A stretch of DNA of 64,000 nt from assembly GCA_004293445.1 (NCBI GenBank), contig RDYP01000003.1, positions 62,001 to 126,000 on the forward strand, given 5' to 3'. Under the pieces are notes generated by a model that saw only the letters and a list, made by a program, of their open reading frames with translations, made no database searches and had not been told where the DNA came from. Within the stretch, counting starts at the first letter, position 1; each line of letters starts with the position of its first letter. Source of the DNA: Verrucomicrobiota bacterium. GTDB taxonomy: Bacteria > Verrucomicrobiota > Verrucomicrobiia > Verrucomicrobiales > Akkermansiaceae. Below, in pieces: positions 45,273 through 53,737 of the stretch. The translations under genes were made by a program, and so were the position numbers.

Positions 45273-45289
45273 GGCCGAACCGCACACTC

Positions 45290-46600
45290 TCAAGCGCCAC
45301 CGCTGGCAATCCGGGCGAACTTGTCGTCAAGAAAGCGGAGCACCATCTCCTCCACCTTCTCGTCGCCCAGGCGTTCGATGACTTCCACGCTGAAACCACG
45401 GGCAATCAACTGACGGGCGCGGACGGGATCGATTCCTCGAGCGCGGAGGTAGAAAATCTCCTCATCACTGATCGCGGCACTCGTGCTGCCGTGAGAACAC
45501 TTCACATCATCAGCGTTGATCTCCAAGCCGGGCATTGAATTGGCCTCGGCGTCTTCGCTCATGAAAAGATTACGACAAGTCTGGTAAGCGTCCGTCCGGT
45601 GCGCGCCTTCATCGACGAAAATCAGGCCGGAGAAAATGGTACGAGACTTATCGTAGAGCGAATTCTTGTAGAGCAGGTCGCTGTAGGCCCCGGGGCTGAC
45701 GTGATGCTGGAATGTCCGCTGATCGTATTCTTGAGCGCGGGCGGGAACGCTGACCGAGAGCATGTCGGAACGAGACCCTTCGCCGTCCAGACGGCTGAGC
45801 GATTCGTTGCGGGCCCATGCGGCTCCGATATTGAGGATGAATCCGGTGGCGGACGCATCTCTGGCGACGCCCGTTTCGTTGACTTGAATGACGCGGGTGC
45901 GCTCGTTGAAGGCCTGGATCGCGAGGTAGTCGAGCTTCGAACCGGGGCCGGCAATGAGGTCGTTGACGGCAACGCAGAGGCCGGCCTCGTCGTCGTTGAC
46001 CGATTGAAAATAGTCGACCACGCGCACCTTCGCGTTCGCACCGGTGACCACCAGGGTGTGGGGGAAAATCGTAGCGTTCTCACCGCCCAGCCAGTGGAAG
46101 ACCTCGATGCTGCCGACAACTTCGACGTTGGCGGGCACGTGGACGAAGAGGCCGTTGCTCAGGTTCGCTTCATGCAAAGCGGTCCATTTGGCGGAACCCA
46201 GACGGCTATCCTGCTTCATGAAATGCTCACGGACCAAATCACCGTGGGTCACCAGGGCTTCGGCAAGCGGCAGGCAAAGCACTCCTTGGGGGAGCTTGGA
46301 TTCGGCGTGAAGGAGCCGATCGTTGACGAAGACGAACTTTGCGACGGGGGATTCGAGGGCCGTAGAGCGCTGGACGATGGCTACGGACGAGTCGCCCGCA
46401 CCTCCCTTCGTGAAGACCGAGAAGTCGAGCTGCTTGAGAGTGGAAAAACGCCACATCTCGTCCCCGCGCTTCGGAGTCGGAGTATCGAGGAAGCGCTGCC
46501 AAGCGGCGCGCTGACGGTCGGCGAACCAGGCGGGAAACGCAGCGGGCGTCTCCGGTGCGGAGTCGAGAAGAGAAGAGGAGTGTTCAAGCACGACGGACAT
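45290..46600 (-). CDS. sufD: Fe-S cluster assembly protein SufD
   Basis: A 436-residue scaffold component of the SUF Fe-S assembly system; SufD pairs with SufB in the SufBC2D complex and is needed for iron entry. The beta-helix core is visible (FVHVPANVEVVGSIEVFHWL, LNIGAAWARNESLSRLDGEG), as is the family's C-terminal block, KCSHGSTSAAISDEEIFYLR with its conserved Cys-Ser-His-Gly, followed by ARGIDPVRARQLIARGFSVE. It is the last gene of the minus-strand operon in this window; no sufS or sufU follows before the convergent pbpC. The leader just before ATG is C/T-rich (CTTTCTCCC). Confidence 0.93.
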   Translation of the reverse strand: MSVVLEHSSSLLDSAPETPAAFPAWFADRQRAAWQRFLDTPTPKRGDEMWRFSTLKQLDFSVFTKGGAGDSSVAIVQRSTALESPVAKFVFVNDRLLHAESKLPQGVLCLPLAEALVTHGDLVREHFMKQDSRLGSAKWTALHEANLSNGLFVHVPANVEVVGSIEVFHWLGGENATIFPHTLVVTGANAKVRVVDYFQSVNDDEAGLCVAVNDLIAGPGSKLDYLAIQAFNERTRVIQVNETGVARDASATGFILNIGAAWARNESLSRLDGEGSRSDMLSVSVPARAQEYDQRTFQHHVSPGAYSDLLYKNSLYDKSRTIFSGLIFVDEGAHRTDAYQTCRNLFMSEDAEANSMPGLEINADDVKCSHGSTSAAISDEEIFYLRARGIDPVRARQLIARGFSVEVIERLGDEKVEEMVLRFLDDKFARIASGGA

Positions 46601-46653
46601 GGGAGAAAGGAAGTCAGAAAGTCGAAGAGAGGTTCTTTGAGGTCCTCGAGGAT

Positions 46654-46752
46654 TTAAACTTGGATCGGGTAACCGGGATATCCGTCGAGATGGCCGAAGA
46701 AGTGATCACCGTCTTGCCGATCGGCGAATGAAGCTTCCTCGGCTTGCGCCAT
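46654..46752 (-). CDS. 32-residue small ORF between sufB and sufD
   Basis: A short frame whose ATG overlaps the sufB stop codon by one base (TGATG), the classical arrangement for translational re-initiation. It ends with TAA 53 bases before the sufD start. The predicted peptide is acidic at the start and rich in Asp, His, Gly, Tyr and Phe ([19 protein letters not shown], then GHLDGYPGYPIQV). Codons follow the third-position G/C bias of the surrounding genes. I do not recognise a family. It could be a conserved SUF accessory peptide or simply spacer sequence. Confidence 0.5.
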   Translation of the reverse strand: MAQAEEASFADRQDGDHFFGHLDGYPGYPIQV

Positions 46753-48188
46753 CAGCCGACCGATCCTTCCATTTCTAGATCGATCAGGCGCTTGAGTTCG
46801 ACAGAGTATTCCATCGGGAATTCGCGGACGAGGTCGTTGATGAAGCCATTGACGGCGAGCGACATCGCCTGGCCTTCACTAAGGCCGCGCTGCTGCATGT
46901 AGAACAGCATGTCCTCCGATACCTGCGAGACGCTGGCCTCGTGCTGGGTGGCGTGCTGATTGCCCTTAACGGTGATCGCCGGATAGGTGTCGGTGCGGCT
47001 CTTGGTGTTGATCAGCAAGGCGTCGCACTCGGTGTTGTTTTTGCAACCCTTGAGGTGCTTCGGAATGTGAACCTGACCGCGGTAGGTCGAGCGACCCTCG
47101 CCGACGGAGATCGACTTCGACACCACGTTCGATGTCGTGTGATTGGCGGCGTGAATCATCTTGGCGCCGGTGTCCTGATGCTGGCCGCTGTTCGCCAGGG
47201 CGATCGAGATCACCTCGCCGCGGGCGCGTTCGCCCTTCATGATGACGCCCGGATACTTCATCGTCAGGCGGCTACCGATGTTGCAGTCGATCCAGCGAAC
47301 CTCGGCATCTTCCATCGCGAGGCCGCGCTTTGTGACGAGGTTGAAGACATTGCTGCTCCAGTTCTGGACGGTGACATACTGGATCTTCGCGCCTTTCAGC
47401 GCGACCAGTTCGACCACCGCCGAGTGGAGGGTAGCCGTCTCGAACTTCGGCGCGGTGCAGCCTTCCATGTACATGACCTCGGCACCTTCGTCGGCAATGA
47501 TGAGCGTGCGCTCGAACTGGCCGAAGTTCTCGGAATTGATGCGGAAGTAAGCCTGGAGCGGTTGCTTCAGCTTCACTCCTTTCGGGATGTAGATAAAGGA
47601 GCCGCCAGAGAAGACCGCACTGTTGAGAGCGGAAAACTTGTTGTCGCCGGTGGGGATGACTTTGCCGAACCAAGGGCGGAAGATTTCCTCATGCTCCTTG
47701 AGGCCTTCGGTGGAATTCACGAAAATGACGCCGAGCTTGGTCAGCTCTTCCTTCATGTTCGAGTACGCCGCCTCGGAATCATACTGAGCTTCGACACCTG
47801 CGAGGAAAGCGCGCTCCTGTTCCGGAATGCCGAGACGCTCGAAAGTTCGCAGCACTTCTTCCGGGACCTCGTCCCAAGAGCGCTTCGGCTTTTCGCCGTC
47901 GGAGAGGTAGTAGCGAATGACATCGAAGTCGATGTTCTCCAAGTCTTGGGTCGCCCAGTTGGTGGGCATCGGCTTTTCGCGGAAGACCTTGAGCGCGCGA
48001 TGGCGGAACTCGCGAATCCACTGCGGCTCGCCCTTCACGTCGCTGATGTAATCGACGGTGCGCTCGGTGAGGCCGCGGCCAGCATCGAACTTGTGACGCT
48101 CGGGAAAGCTGAAGTCGCCCTTGCTGCGATCGATGTCGATGGCCTCCCTGGTTTCGGCGTCGAGATTACTAGAAGTGTCGTAAGACAT
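46752..48188 (-). CDS. sufB: Fe-S cluster assembly protein SufB
   Basis: A 478-residue SufB, the main scaffold on which SUF builds Fe-S clusters. The protein shows the long family N-terminal helical region ([20 protein letters not shown]) and the beta-helix core ([32 protein letters not shown]). The cluster-building Cys near the C-terminus is seen in [20 protein letters not shown], followed by [20 protein letters not shown]. The ATG at 48188 begins at the family start; the upstream extension is not conserved-looking. No Shine-Dalgarno is present and the leader is C/T-rich. It lies 25 bp after sufC. Confidence 0.95.
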   Translation of the reverse strand: MSYDTSSNLDAETREAIDIDRSKGDFSFPERHKFDAGRGLTERTVDYISDVKGEPQWIREFRHRALKVFREKPMPTNWATQDLENIDFDVIRYYLSDGEKPKRSWDEVPEEVLRTFERLGIPEQERAFLAGVEAQYDSEAAYSNMKEELTKLGVIFVNSTEGLKEHEEIFRPWFGKVIPTGDNKFSALNSAVFSGGSFIYIPKGVKLKQPLQAYFRINSENFGQFERTLIIADEGAEVMYMEGCTAPKFETATLHSAVVELVALKGAKIQYVTVQNWSSNVFNLVTKRGLAMEDAEVRWIDCNIGSRLTMKYPGVIMKGERARGEVISIALANSGQHQDTGAKMIHAANHTTSNVVSKSISVGEGRSTYRGQVHIPKHLKGCKNNTECDALLINTKSRTDTYPAITVKGNQHATQHEASVSQVSEDMLFYMQQRGLSEGQAMSLAVNGFINDLVREFPMEYSVELKRLIDLEMEGSVG

Positions 48189-48213
48189 GGAGGTGAGAGG
48201 AAAGGGGCGGGAA

Positions 48214-48972
48214 TCAGGCGGGAACCAACTCGGTTTCCTTGAGGAAATCGTAGCCGTTTTTCTCAAGCTCGAGCGCGAGCTCGGGGCCGCCGGAGCGGAC
48301 GATGCGACCGGCAGCCATGACGTGGACGTAGTCCGGCGCGATGTAGTCGAGCAGGCGTTGGTAGTGGGTGATCAGCAACATGCCGCGCTCGGGCGAACGC
48401 ATGGCATTGACGCCTTTGGCCACGATTTTCAAAGCATCGATGTCCAGACCGGAGTCGGTCTCGTCGAGGATGCTGTATCGCGGTTCCAGCATCATCATTT
48501 GAAGGATTTCGTTCCGCTTTTTCTCGCCGCCTGAGAAGCCCTCATTGACCGAGCGGGCGGTGAATTTCCGGTCCATCTCGAGATGGTCCATCTTCGCGTA
48601 GAGGTTCTTGTAGTAGGCAACCGCATCGATTTCCTCGCCCTTTGGAAGGCGCGACTGAAGAGCGGCGCGGATGAAGTTGGCGTTCGATACCCCCGGAACT
48701 TCGGCCGGATACTGGAAGGCGAGGAAAATGCCGGCACGCGAGCGCTCGTCGATGCTCATGGCAAGCAGGTCCTGGCCGTCCATGGTCACCGAACCGGAGG
48801 TAACGACGTAGCCTTCATGACCGGAGATCACCTTCGACAAGGTCGATTTGCCGGAACCATTGGGCCCCATGATGGCGTGCACCTCGCCAGCGGGGATTTC
48901 AAGGGTGACTCCCTTGAGAATTTCAGTTCCGTCTTCGAGGGAGGCGTGGAGGTCGTTGATGAGCAAGGACAT
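48214..48972 (-). CDS. sufC: Fe-S assembly ATPase SufC
   Basis: A 252-residue ABC-type ATPase that drives the SufBC2D complex. Walker A is [14 protein letters not shown], the signature is [14 protein letters not shown], Walker B is [15 protein letters not shown] (the SufC form, with Glu-Thr in place of Glu-Pro) and the switch His is in [31 protein letters not shown] is a SufC hallmark. The gene lies 17 bp after the fur-like regulator and 25 bp before sufB, so it is the first structural gene of the operon. Confidence 0.96.
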   Translation of the reverse strand: MSLLINDLHASLEDGTEILKGVTLEIPAGEVHAIMGPNGSGKSTLSKVISGHEGYVVTSGSVTMDGQDLLAMSIDERSRAGIFLAFQYPAEVPGVSNANFIRAALQSRLPKGEEIDAVAYYKNLYAKMDHLEMDRKFTARSVNEGFSGGEKKRNEILQMMMLEPRYSILDETDSGLDIDALKIVAKGVNAMRSPERGMLLITHYQRLLDYIAPDYVHVMAAGRIVRSGGPELALELEKNGYDFLKETELVPA

Positions 48973-48989
48973 GGGAAATGGAGAGGAGA

Positions 48990-49430
48990 TTACGAATGGG
49001 CGGTAGGGAGTTCACCGCGAAGGGTGATCTCGATGTCGGTGATAAGAGTGCCAGGCGGCAGCTCGAGGACGTCGGCGAGTTGGACGCCGGGCTTGAAAGT
49101 CACGTCGTGGATGGTCCCGCTGCGTTTGTCGTGGAAGTGACCGTGCTCCTCCAGATTCGGGCAGAAGCGGGAAGACTCGCGTTCGAAATTCACCTGCCGA
49201 ATCGCGCCGTGCTGCACCAGCGCCTCCAGGCAGTTGTAAACCGTGGCGAGCGAAATGTTCGGCAGCCGGTCCTTGACCCGCATGAAGACATCGTTCGCCG
49301 TCGGATGATCGCGCTGCTCAAGCAGCAGACGGTAGACCTCCCAGCGCTGGCGGGTCATGCGCAGGCCTGAAATCTCGGCCGGCATGTCCGACGGGGATTC
49401 CTGGGTGCTCTCGGAGGCTTGATTGACCAT
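48990..49430 (-). CDS. Fur-family transcriptional regulator heading the suf operon
   Basis: A 146-residue Fur-superfamily repressor. The winged helix is clear ([59 protein letters not shown]). The metal/dimerisation domain has [20 protein letters not shown]. In most Fur/PerR proteins this place holds HHHxxCxxCG; here the CxxC is replaced by DKRSG, and no second Cys pair is found at the C-terminus. The structural zinc site is therefore missing and sensing may differ. Being first in the suf operon, it probably controls Fe-S synthesis in response to iron or oxidative stress. Confidence 0.88.
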   Translation of the reverse strand: MVNQASESTQESPSDMPAEISGLRMTRQRWEVYRLLLEQRDHPTANDVFMRVKDRLPNISLATVYNCLEALVQHGAIRQVNFERESSRFCPNLEEHGHFHDKRSGTIHDVTFKPGVQLADVLELPPGTLITDIEITLRGELPTAHS

Positions 49431-49822
49431 GACGGGCGGCGGACGCTAGCCTTGGGCAAAGCTTGTTCAAGAATAATTCCAATTTTCATTGGTGAAATCC
49501 AGACGGCGAAGGGCGCGTCTTGCAGTGATTCCGATGCAAAACCCTCAGCTCCTCCGTTCCTTGCGGCGCGTCGCGGGCGGGCGATCGCTGGAGTCGCTTG
49601 CTAGGCCCGGAAAGTCCGGTCTTTCCCCTCGACAGCCCCCAGCACCGCGGCCAATTTCCAGCTCGTGACGTCGATTTCTCATGAGCTCCTCAAGCCATGG
49701 CCGCTCCTCCTAGGGCTGGCCTCCCGCTGATCGTCGCCTCTTTCCCACCATCGTCACCCGGACCGCCGCCCATCGCGCGCCTTCCCTGCTTCACCGGCCC
49801 TTGACCCTCGCCACCGCTCCCT
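49431..49822. other. Divergent regulatory region between fur-suf and leuA
   Basis: AT-rich sequence at 49468-49500, close to the fur-like start, contains the inverted repeat CCAAT-TTTC-ATTGG (49479-49492), a candidate operator for the suf operon. The leuA side is C/T-rich with no attenuator hairpin that I can see. A short frame at 49697-49804 contains Leu, Ile and Val codons but no run of them. Nothing else recognisable. Confidence 0.4.
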
Positions 49823-51517
49823 GTGAATCCTGCTTCGATTTCGAAATACCGGCCTTTTCCTCCCGTCCATCTGCCCGATCGCACTTGGCCGGACCAGACC
49901 ATCACGCACGCACCGCTCTGGTGTTCCGTCGACCTCCGCGACGGCAATCAGGCCCTGCCGCAACCGATGTCGATCGAGGAGAAACTCGAATTCTTCGATC
50001 TCCTTTGCCAAGTCGGCTTCAAACAAATCGAGGTCGGTTTCCCCTCCGCCGCGGATACGGAATTCAATTTTTGCCGCCGTCTCATCGAGGAAAACCGCAT
50101 CCCCGATGACGTCACGATCCAGGTCCTGGTCCAAACCCGCGACCATCTGATCCGTCGCTCCTTCGAGGCCATCGCCGGAGCCAAGCGCGCGATCATCCAC
50201 ATCTACAACTCCACTTCACCGCTGCAGCGCCGCGTCACTTTCAACGACGCCACGCGCGAGTACATCCGCGATATCGCAGTCGAGGGAGCCAAGCTGGTGA
50301 AAGAGCTCACCCCAAGCCTGCCCGGCACAGAAATCATCCTCCAATACTCGCCGGAATCCTTCTCCGATACCGAGCTGGACTTCGCCCTGGAGTGCTGCAA
50401 CGCGGTGATTGAAGTCTGGCAACCGACGCCAGAGCGCAAGATGATCGTCAACCTGCCGGACACCGTCCAGTGGACCACTCCGAACGTCCACGCCGACCAG
50501 ATCGAATGGATGTGCCGCCACCTCGAACGCCGGGATTCGCTGCTCGTCTCGCTCCACACCCACAACGACCGCGGCACCGGCACCGCCGCCACCGAGCTGG
50601 GCCTGATGGCGGGTGCCGACCGCGTGGAAGGCACGCTCTTCGGCAACGGCGAACGCACCGGCAATCTCGACATCGTCAACGTGGCCCTGAACATGAACAG
50701 CCACGGCATCCCAACCGGGCTGGATTTCTCCGACCTCAACCGCCTGCGCGAGGTGTACGAACGCGTCACCCGCATGAGCGTCGGGGAACGTCATCCCTAT
50801 GCCGGAGAGCTGGTCTTCACCGCCTTCTCCGGCTCCCACCAGGACGCCATCAAGAAAGGCCTCGACCGCCGCGAAAAAGAGTCGCAGAGCAGCGGCATCC
50901 CGCTCGACTCGCTGCCTTGGGCCGTCCCCTACCTCACCATCGACCCCCAGGACATCGGTCGTTCCTACGAGGCCATCATCCGCATCAATTCCCAGTCCGG
51001 CAAAGGCGGCATCGCCTACATCCTCGACCGCGAACACGGCCTCGACCTGCCCAAGACCATGCACCCACAAGTGGGCAAGCGGATCTACGACCTCGCCGAC
51101 GAACTGGGCCGCGAACTGGGTGCCGACGAGATTCGCGACGCCTTCTACCAGCTCTTCGCCAACCTCGAAGCACCACTCTCGGTAAAGGCCTACGAACTCG
51201 TCCACCACAGCGTCGAGCGCGGCCTCGTGGAATGCAGCGCCACCATCGTGCTCGCCGGTGAGGAAAAACACATCCACGGCAGCGGCAATGGCCCCATCAA
51301 TGCCTTCGTCCACGCCCTCGCCGGCATCGACCTCAAGGACTTCAAAGTGACCGACTACCGCTCCCACGCGATCCGTGGCGGCTCCGACGCGAACGCCGCC
51401 GCCTACGTCCAGGTCCAGCACGATGACGGCAGGATCCTGTGGGGCTGCGGCATCGACCCCTCGATCGAAATGGCCGGCCTCAAGGCTCTGGTCACCGCTT
51501 GGAATCTCCTCCGCTAA
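49823..51517 (+). CDS. leuA: 2-isopropylmalate synthase
   Basis: A 564-residue LeuA of the longer (actinobacterial-like) type, starting with GTG. It condenses acetyl-CoA with 2-oxoisovalerate in the first committed step of leucine synthesis. The TIM-barrel has APLWCSVDLRDGNQAL (metal Asp and catalytic Arg), VEVGFPSAADTEF-like FKQIEVGFPSAADTEFNF, and metal-binding HTHNDRGTG. GNGERTGNLDIVNVALNMN is a family signature. The C-terminal LeuA dimer (regulatory) domain, about residues 430-564 with SGNGPINAFVHAL, implies leucine feedback. leuD lies at the right edge of the window, 12 kb away. Confidence 0.95.
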   Translation: MNPASISKYRPFPPVHLPDRTWPDQTITHAPLWCSVDLRDGNQALPQPMSIEEKLEFFDLLCQVGFKQIEVGFPSAADTEFNFCRRLIEENRIPDDVTIQVLVQTRDHLIRRSFEAIAGAKRAIIHIYNSTSPLQRRVTFNDATREYIRDIAVEGAKLVKELTPSLPGTEIILQYSPESFSDTELDFALECCNAVIEVWQPTPERKMIVNLPDTVQWTTPNVHADQIEWMCRHLERRDSLLVSLHTHNDRGTGTAATELGLMAGADRVEGTLFGNGERTGNLDIVNVALNMNSHGIPTGLDFSDLNRLREVYERVTRMSVGERHPYAGELVFTAFSGSHQDAIKKGLDRREKESQSSGIPLDSLPWAVPYLTIDPQDIGRSYEAIIRINSQSGKGGIAYILDREHGLDLPKTMHPQVGKRIYDLADELGRELGADEIRDAFYQLFANLEAPLSVKAYELVHHSVERGLVECSATIVLAGEEKHIHGSGNGPINAFVHALAGIDLKDFKVTDYRSHAIRGGSDANAAAYVQVQHDDGRILWGCGIDPSIEMAGLKALVTAWNLLR

Positions 51518-51536
51518 GCCACCCGCGGCGCCACCG

Positions 51537-51728
51537 TCAGGCTTCGAGCTTCGGCAGCTTCCCCAGCAGCCGCGTCAATTCGTGCGGCTTCAAGCGCGAC
51601 GCATCACGAATTTCCCAGCCGGTGGCCTGACAGTAGGCACAATCGGTAGAACCCGTCCGCCCTAGCCCGGAGCAAGAAGGGCAGGGGAAGGCAATGCGGA
51701 TGTCCGTTAGAGTTCGGGGCTTTTCCAT
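51537..51728 (-). CDS. Small zinc-ribbon protein
   Basis: A 63-residue protein with two Cys pairs, CPSCSGLGRTG and CAYCQATGWEI, matching the CxxCxGxG repeat of the DnaJ/HSP40 zinc-binding domain. A short helical tail follows. Such single zinc-ribbon proteins occur in many genomes, and some bind other proteins or tRNA-modifying enzymes. It converges on leuA with an 18-bp gap. No Shine-Dalgarno is seen. Function unknown. Confidence 0.6.
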   Translation of the reverse strand: MEKPRTLTDIRIAFPCPSCSGLGRTGSTDCAYCQATGWEIRDASRLKPHELTRLLGKLPKLEA

Positions 51729-51812
51729 GGCGCTGCACGCAAAGCATCACCTCATCCCGCCCGCTAAGGCAATGCCAGCCTGCACCCGCTACCGGACCCG
51801 ATGCCATCGGCC

Positions 51813-52940
51813 TCAGCCACGCCATTCGCCGCGCTCGTCCTCCTCAAGCTGAATCCGATCGTTCAAATTGCGCGCCTTGACCCTACTATTGCGCTTCGCC
51901 CAGCGCTCAACCGTCATTTGCCGCTTCTTCGCGAGGTGGCGCAGCTTTTCGATCTCATCATCCAGATTCAGGAAACTCTCCAAGCGCTGGAGATCAAGCT
52001 TCCCCTCCGCCACCGCCGCACGGATCGCGCAGCCCTTGTCCTGGCCATGCTTGCAGTCGGCGAAACGACACTCCGCGGACATGGCTTCCACATCGGCAAA
52101 ACTCTCCCGCAGCGTCTGCTCGTCGGTCCACATCTGGATTTCCCGCATCCCGGGATTGTCGATCAGCATGCCACCCTTCGGCAGCGGAACCAACTCACGC
52201 GAAGTGGTGGTGTGGCGACCCTTGCCCGTCACGTCGTTCACCTCGCTCGTCCACTGCCAATCCTCGCCGTAAAGCTGGTTCACCAAGGTCGATTTGCCGA
52301 CACCGGAGGAACCGACGACACACATCGTGACGCCCGTTTTGAGATACTTTTTCAGCAGGTGCAGCCCCTTCCCGCCAAGCGCGCTGGTCACATGGACATC
52401 GGCCTCCGGACAGAGTTCTCGCAACTCGTCCGCACAGGCCTCGTTGTGTGCCTTGGGAAAAAGATCCGCCTTATTCACCAGCACCACCGCCTTCGCCCCA
52501 CTGCGAGCGATCAACGCAAAATAGCGCTCCATCCGCCGTGGATTGTGGTCGGGACCGGAATCGGTGACCACCGCAACGACATCGACATTCGCCCCGATGA
52601 CCTGCTCTTCGACCGTCTTGCCGGGCATCTTGCGGGAAAAGCATGATCTCCGCGGCAAGCGGGCACGGATCACATGGTCCGTGTTTTCATCCCCAAGCTC
52701 AACCGCCACCCAATCCCCAACCGCGGGCAGATCGGCATCCGTGGCCGCCTCGTGCCACACCTTACCGGCAAGCACGCAGTCGATCTCCTCGATCTCGTCG
52801 CCGCCATCCTCGTCGGGCACGAAGGCGCTGTAATTGATCGGCGTCTCACGGATCAAGCGCGCGGCCACCCACCCCCTCGCCGCATACGGAGCGAAGGCCC
52901 TGGCGAAATTTTCATCCCATCCGAGTTCAGCGAAAGTCAT
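51813..52940 (-). CDS. rsgA: Ribosome small subunit-dependent GTPase A
   Basis: A 375-residue circularly permuted GTPase that helps mature the 30S ribosomal subunit. An N-terminal OB fold is followed by the permuted order G4 (VLVNKADLF), G5 (TSALGGKGL), G1 (VVGSSGVGKSTLVN), G2 and G3 (MLIDNPGMREIQ). The C-terminal zinc knuckle is CRFADCKHGQDKGCAI. Compared with E. coli RsgA it carries a basic C-terminal tail (MTVERWAKRNSRVKARNLND). It stands alone, divergent from the toxin-antitoxin module. Confidence 0.95.
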   Translation of the reverse strand: MTFAELGWDENFARAFAPYAARGWVAARLIRETPINYSAFVPDEDGGDEIEEIDCVLAGKVWHEAATDADLPAVGDWVAVELGDENTDHVIRARLPRRSCFSRKMPGKTVEEQVIGANVDVVAVVTDSGPDHNPRRMERYFALIARSGAKAVVLVNKADLFPKAHNEACADELRELCPEADVHVTSALGGKGLHLLKKYLKTGVTMCVVGSSGVGKSTLVNQLYGEDWQWTSEVNDVTGKGRHTTTSRELVPLPKGGMLIDNPGMREIQMWTDEQTLRESFADVEAMSAECRFADCKHGQDKGCAIRAAVAEGKLDLQRLESFLNLDDEIEKLRHLAKKRQMTVERWAKRNSRVKARNLNDRIQLEEDERGEWRG

Positions 52941-53024
52941 CCGCCCGCAAACATAACGACACGACGACGCCTGTCGATCCTCCCGCCCCGGTGCCCTGGC
53001 AAAGGCCCCACCGAAAATACCTTT

Positions 53025-53062
53025 TTGACAAATCCAGCCCGGTAAAACATGGTTGAACCATG
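53025..53062 (+). promoter_or_regulatory. Promoter and palindromic operator of the abrB-doc module
   Basis: A perfect -35 hexamer TTGACA lies at 53025-53030. Seventeen bases on, 53048-53053 (CATGGT) is a weak -10, which would put the transcription start at about 53060, the A of the ATG. The 15-bp palindrome CATGGTT-G-AACCATG (53048-53062) covers both the -10 and the start codon. No Shine-Dalgarno is present. This suggests an autoregulated and possibly leaderless transcript. Confidence 0.6.
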
Positions 53063-53287
53063 ATCAAGTCCATCGCCAAAATCGGCAACTCCCACGGCAT
53101 CATTTTCGATACCGCCCTCCTCCAGCTCGCCCACCTCAAGCCGGGCGACCAGGTCAATGTGGAGGTGCATCCCGGCGGAACCATCACGATGACGCCTCTG
53201 GATCCTGTTCCTGCGCCTGCTGAATTCAGCGCCAAGGTCGAGGATCTGATGCAGCGCTATGCTCAAACTATGAAGCGATTGGCATGA
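53060..53287 (+). CDS. AbrB/MazE-type antitoxin
   Basis: A 75-residue SpoVT/AbrB-like DNA-binding protein. The swapped-hairpin barrel is seen in IKSIAKIGNSHGIIFDTALL, QLAHLKPGDQVNVEVHPGG and TITMTPLDPV. A helical C-terminal tail (FSAKVEDLMQRYAQTMKRL) could neutralise the toxin. Its stop overlaps the toxin start (ATGA, 53284-53287), and a palindrome covers its own start codon, both typical of autoregulated antitoxins. Confidence 0.9.
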   Translation: MIKSIAKIGNSHGIIFDTALLQLAHLKPGDQVNVEVHPGGTITMTPLDPVPAPAEFSAKVEDLMQRYAQTMKRLA

Positions 53288-53682
53288 ACGCGAATCCTGA
53301 TACCTGCCTTCACCTGACGCCCGATCAGATTATCGAGATTCATGCAGCAGCCATTCGCCTCTTCGGCGGATCGCTTGGACTGCGCGATTCGGCATTGCTT
53401 CAATCTGCCGCAGCCGCCCCACGCGCCACCTTCGGCGGCAGCTCCACTTTTACGGACACGGTAGAAATCGCAGCGGCTTATCTCTACTACCTTTGCAGCA
53501 ATCACCCGTTTATCGACGGCAACAAACGCGTCGCTCTCGCTTCCTGCCTGATGGTTCTCGAACTCAACGGCTACAAGCCGACACCCGACAGCGAAGACTG
53601 GGAAACCCTCACCCTAGCCGTTGCCGCAGGACTGCTCACCCGGGATGAAATCACCGCCACGCTGCGCAAGCTGCTGGCCTGA
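53284..53682 (+). CDS. doc: Doc/Fic-type toxin
   Basis: A 132-residue death-on-curing protein of the Fic fold, which in phage P1 phosphorylates and inactivates elongation factor Tu. The catalytic motif is HPFIDGNKR (residues 74-82), the Doc form of HxFx(D/N)xNxR with the key His present. Upstream are the family segments LTPDQIIEIHAAAI and GLRDSALLQSAAAAPRATF. The pairing with an AbrB-type rather than a Phd antitoxin is a known variant. The toxin seems intact. Confidence 0.92.
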   Translation: MNANPDTCLHLTPDQIIEIHAAAIRLFGGSLGLRDSALLQSAAAAPRATFGGSSTFTDTVEIAAAYLYYLCSNHPFIDGNKRVALASCLMVLELNGYKPTPDSEDWETLTLAVAAGLLTRDEITATLRKLLA

Positions 53683-53737
53683 ATCCCACGACTTTTTCCT
53701 GTCCCGGCCGACGCCGCGATCGCATCGTCCACCCCGC

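Noticed and set aside
49697-49804. A 35-codon frame upstream of leuA containing Leu, Ile and Val codons, considered as an attenuation leader peptide.
   Set aside because: There is no run of leucine codons and no terminator/antiterminator hairpin that I could find.
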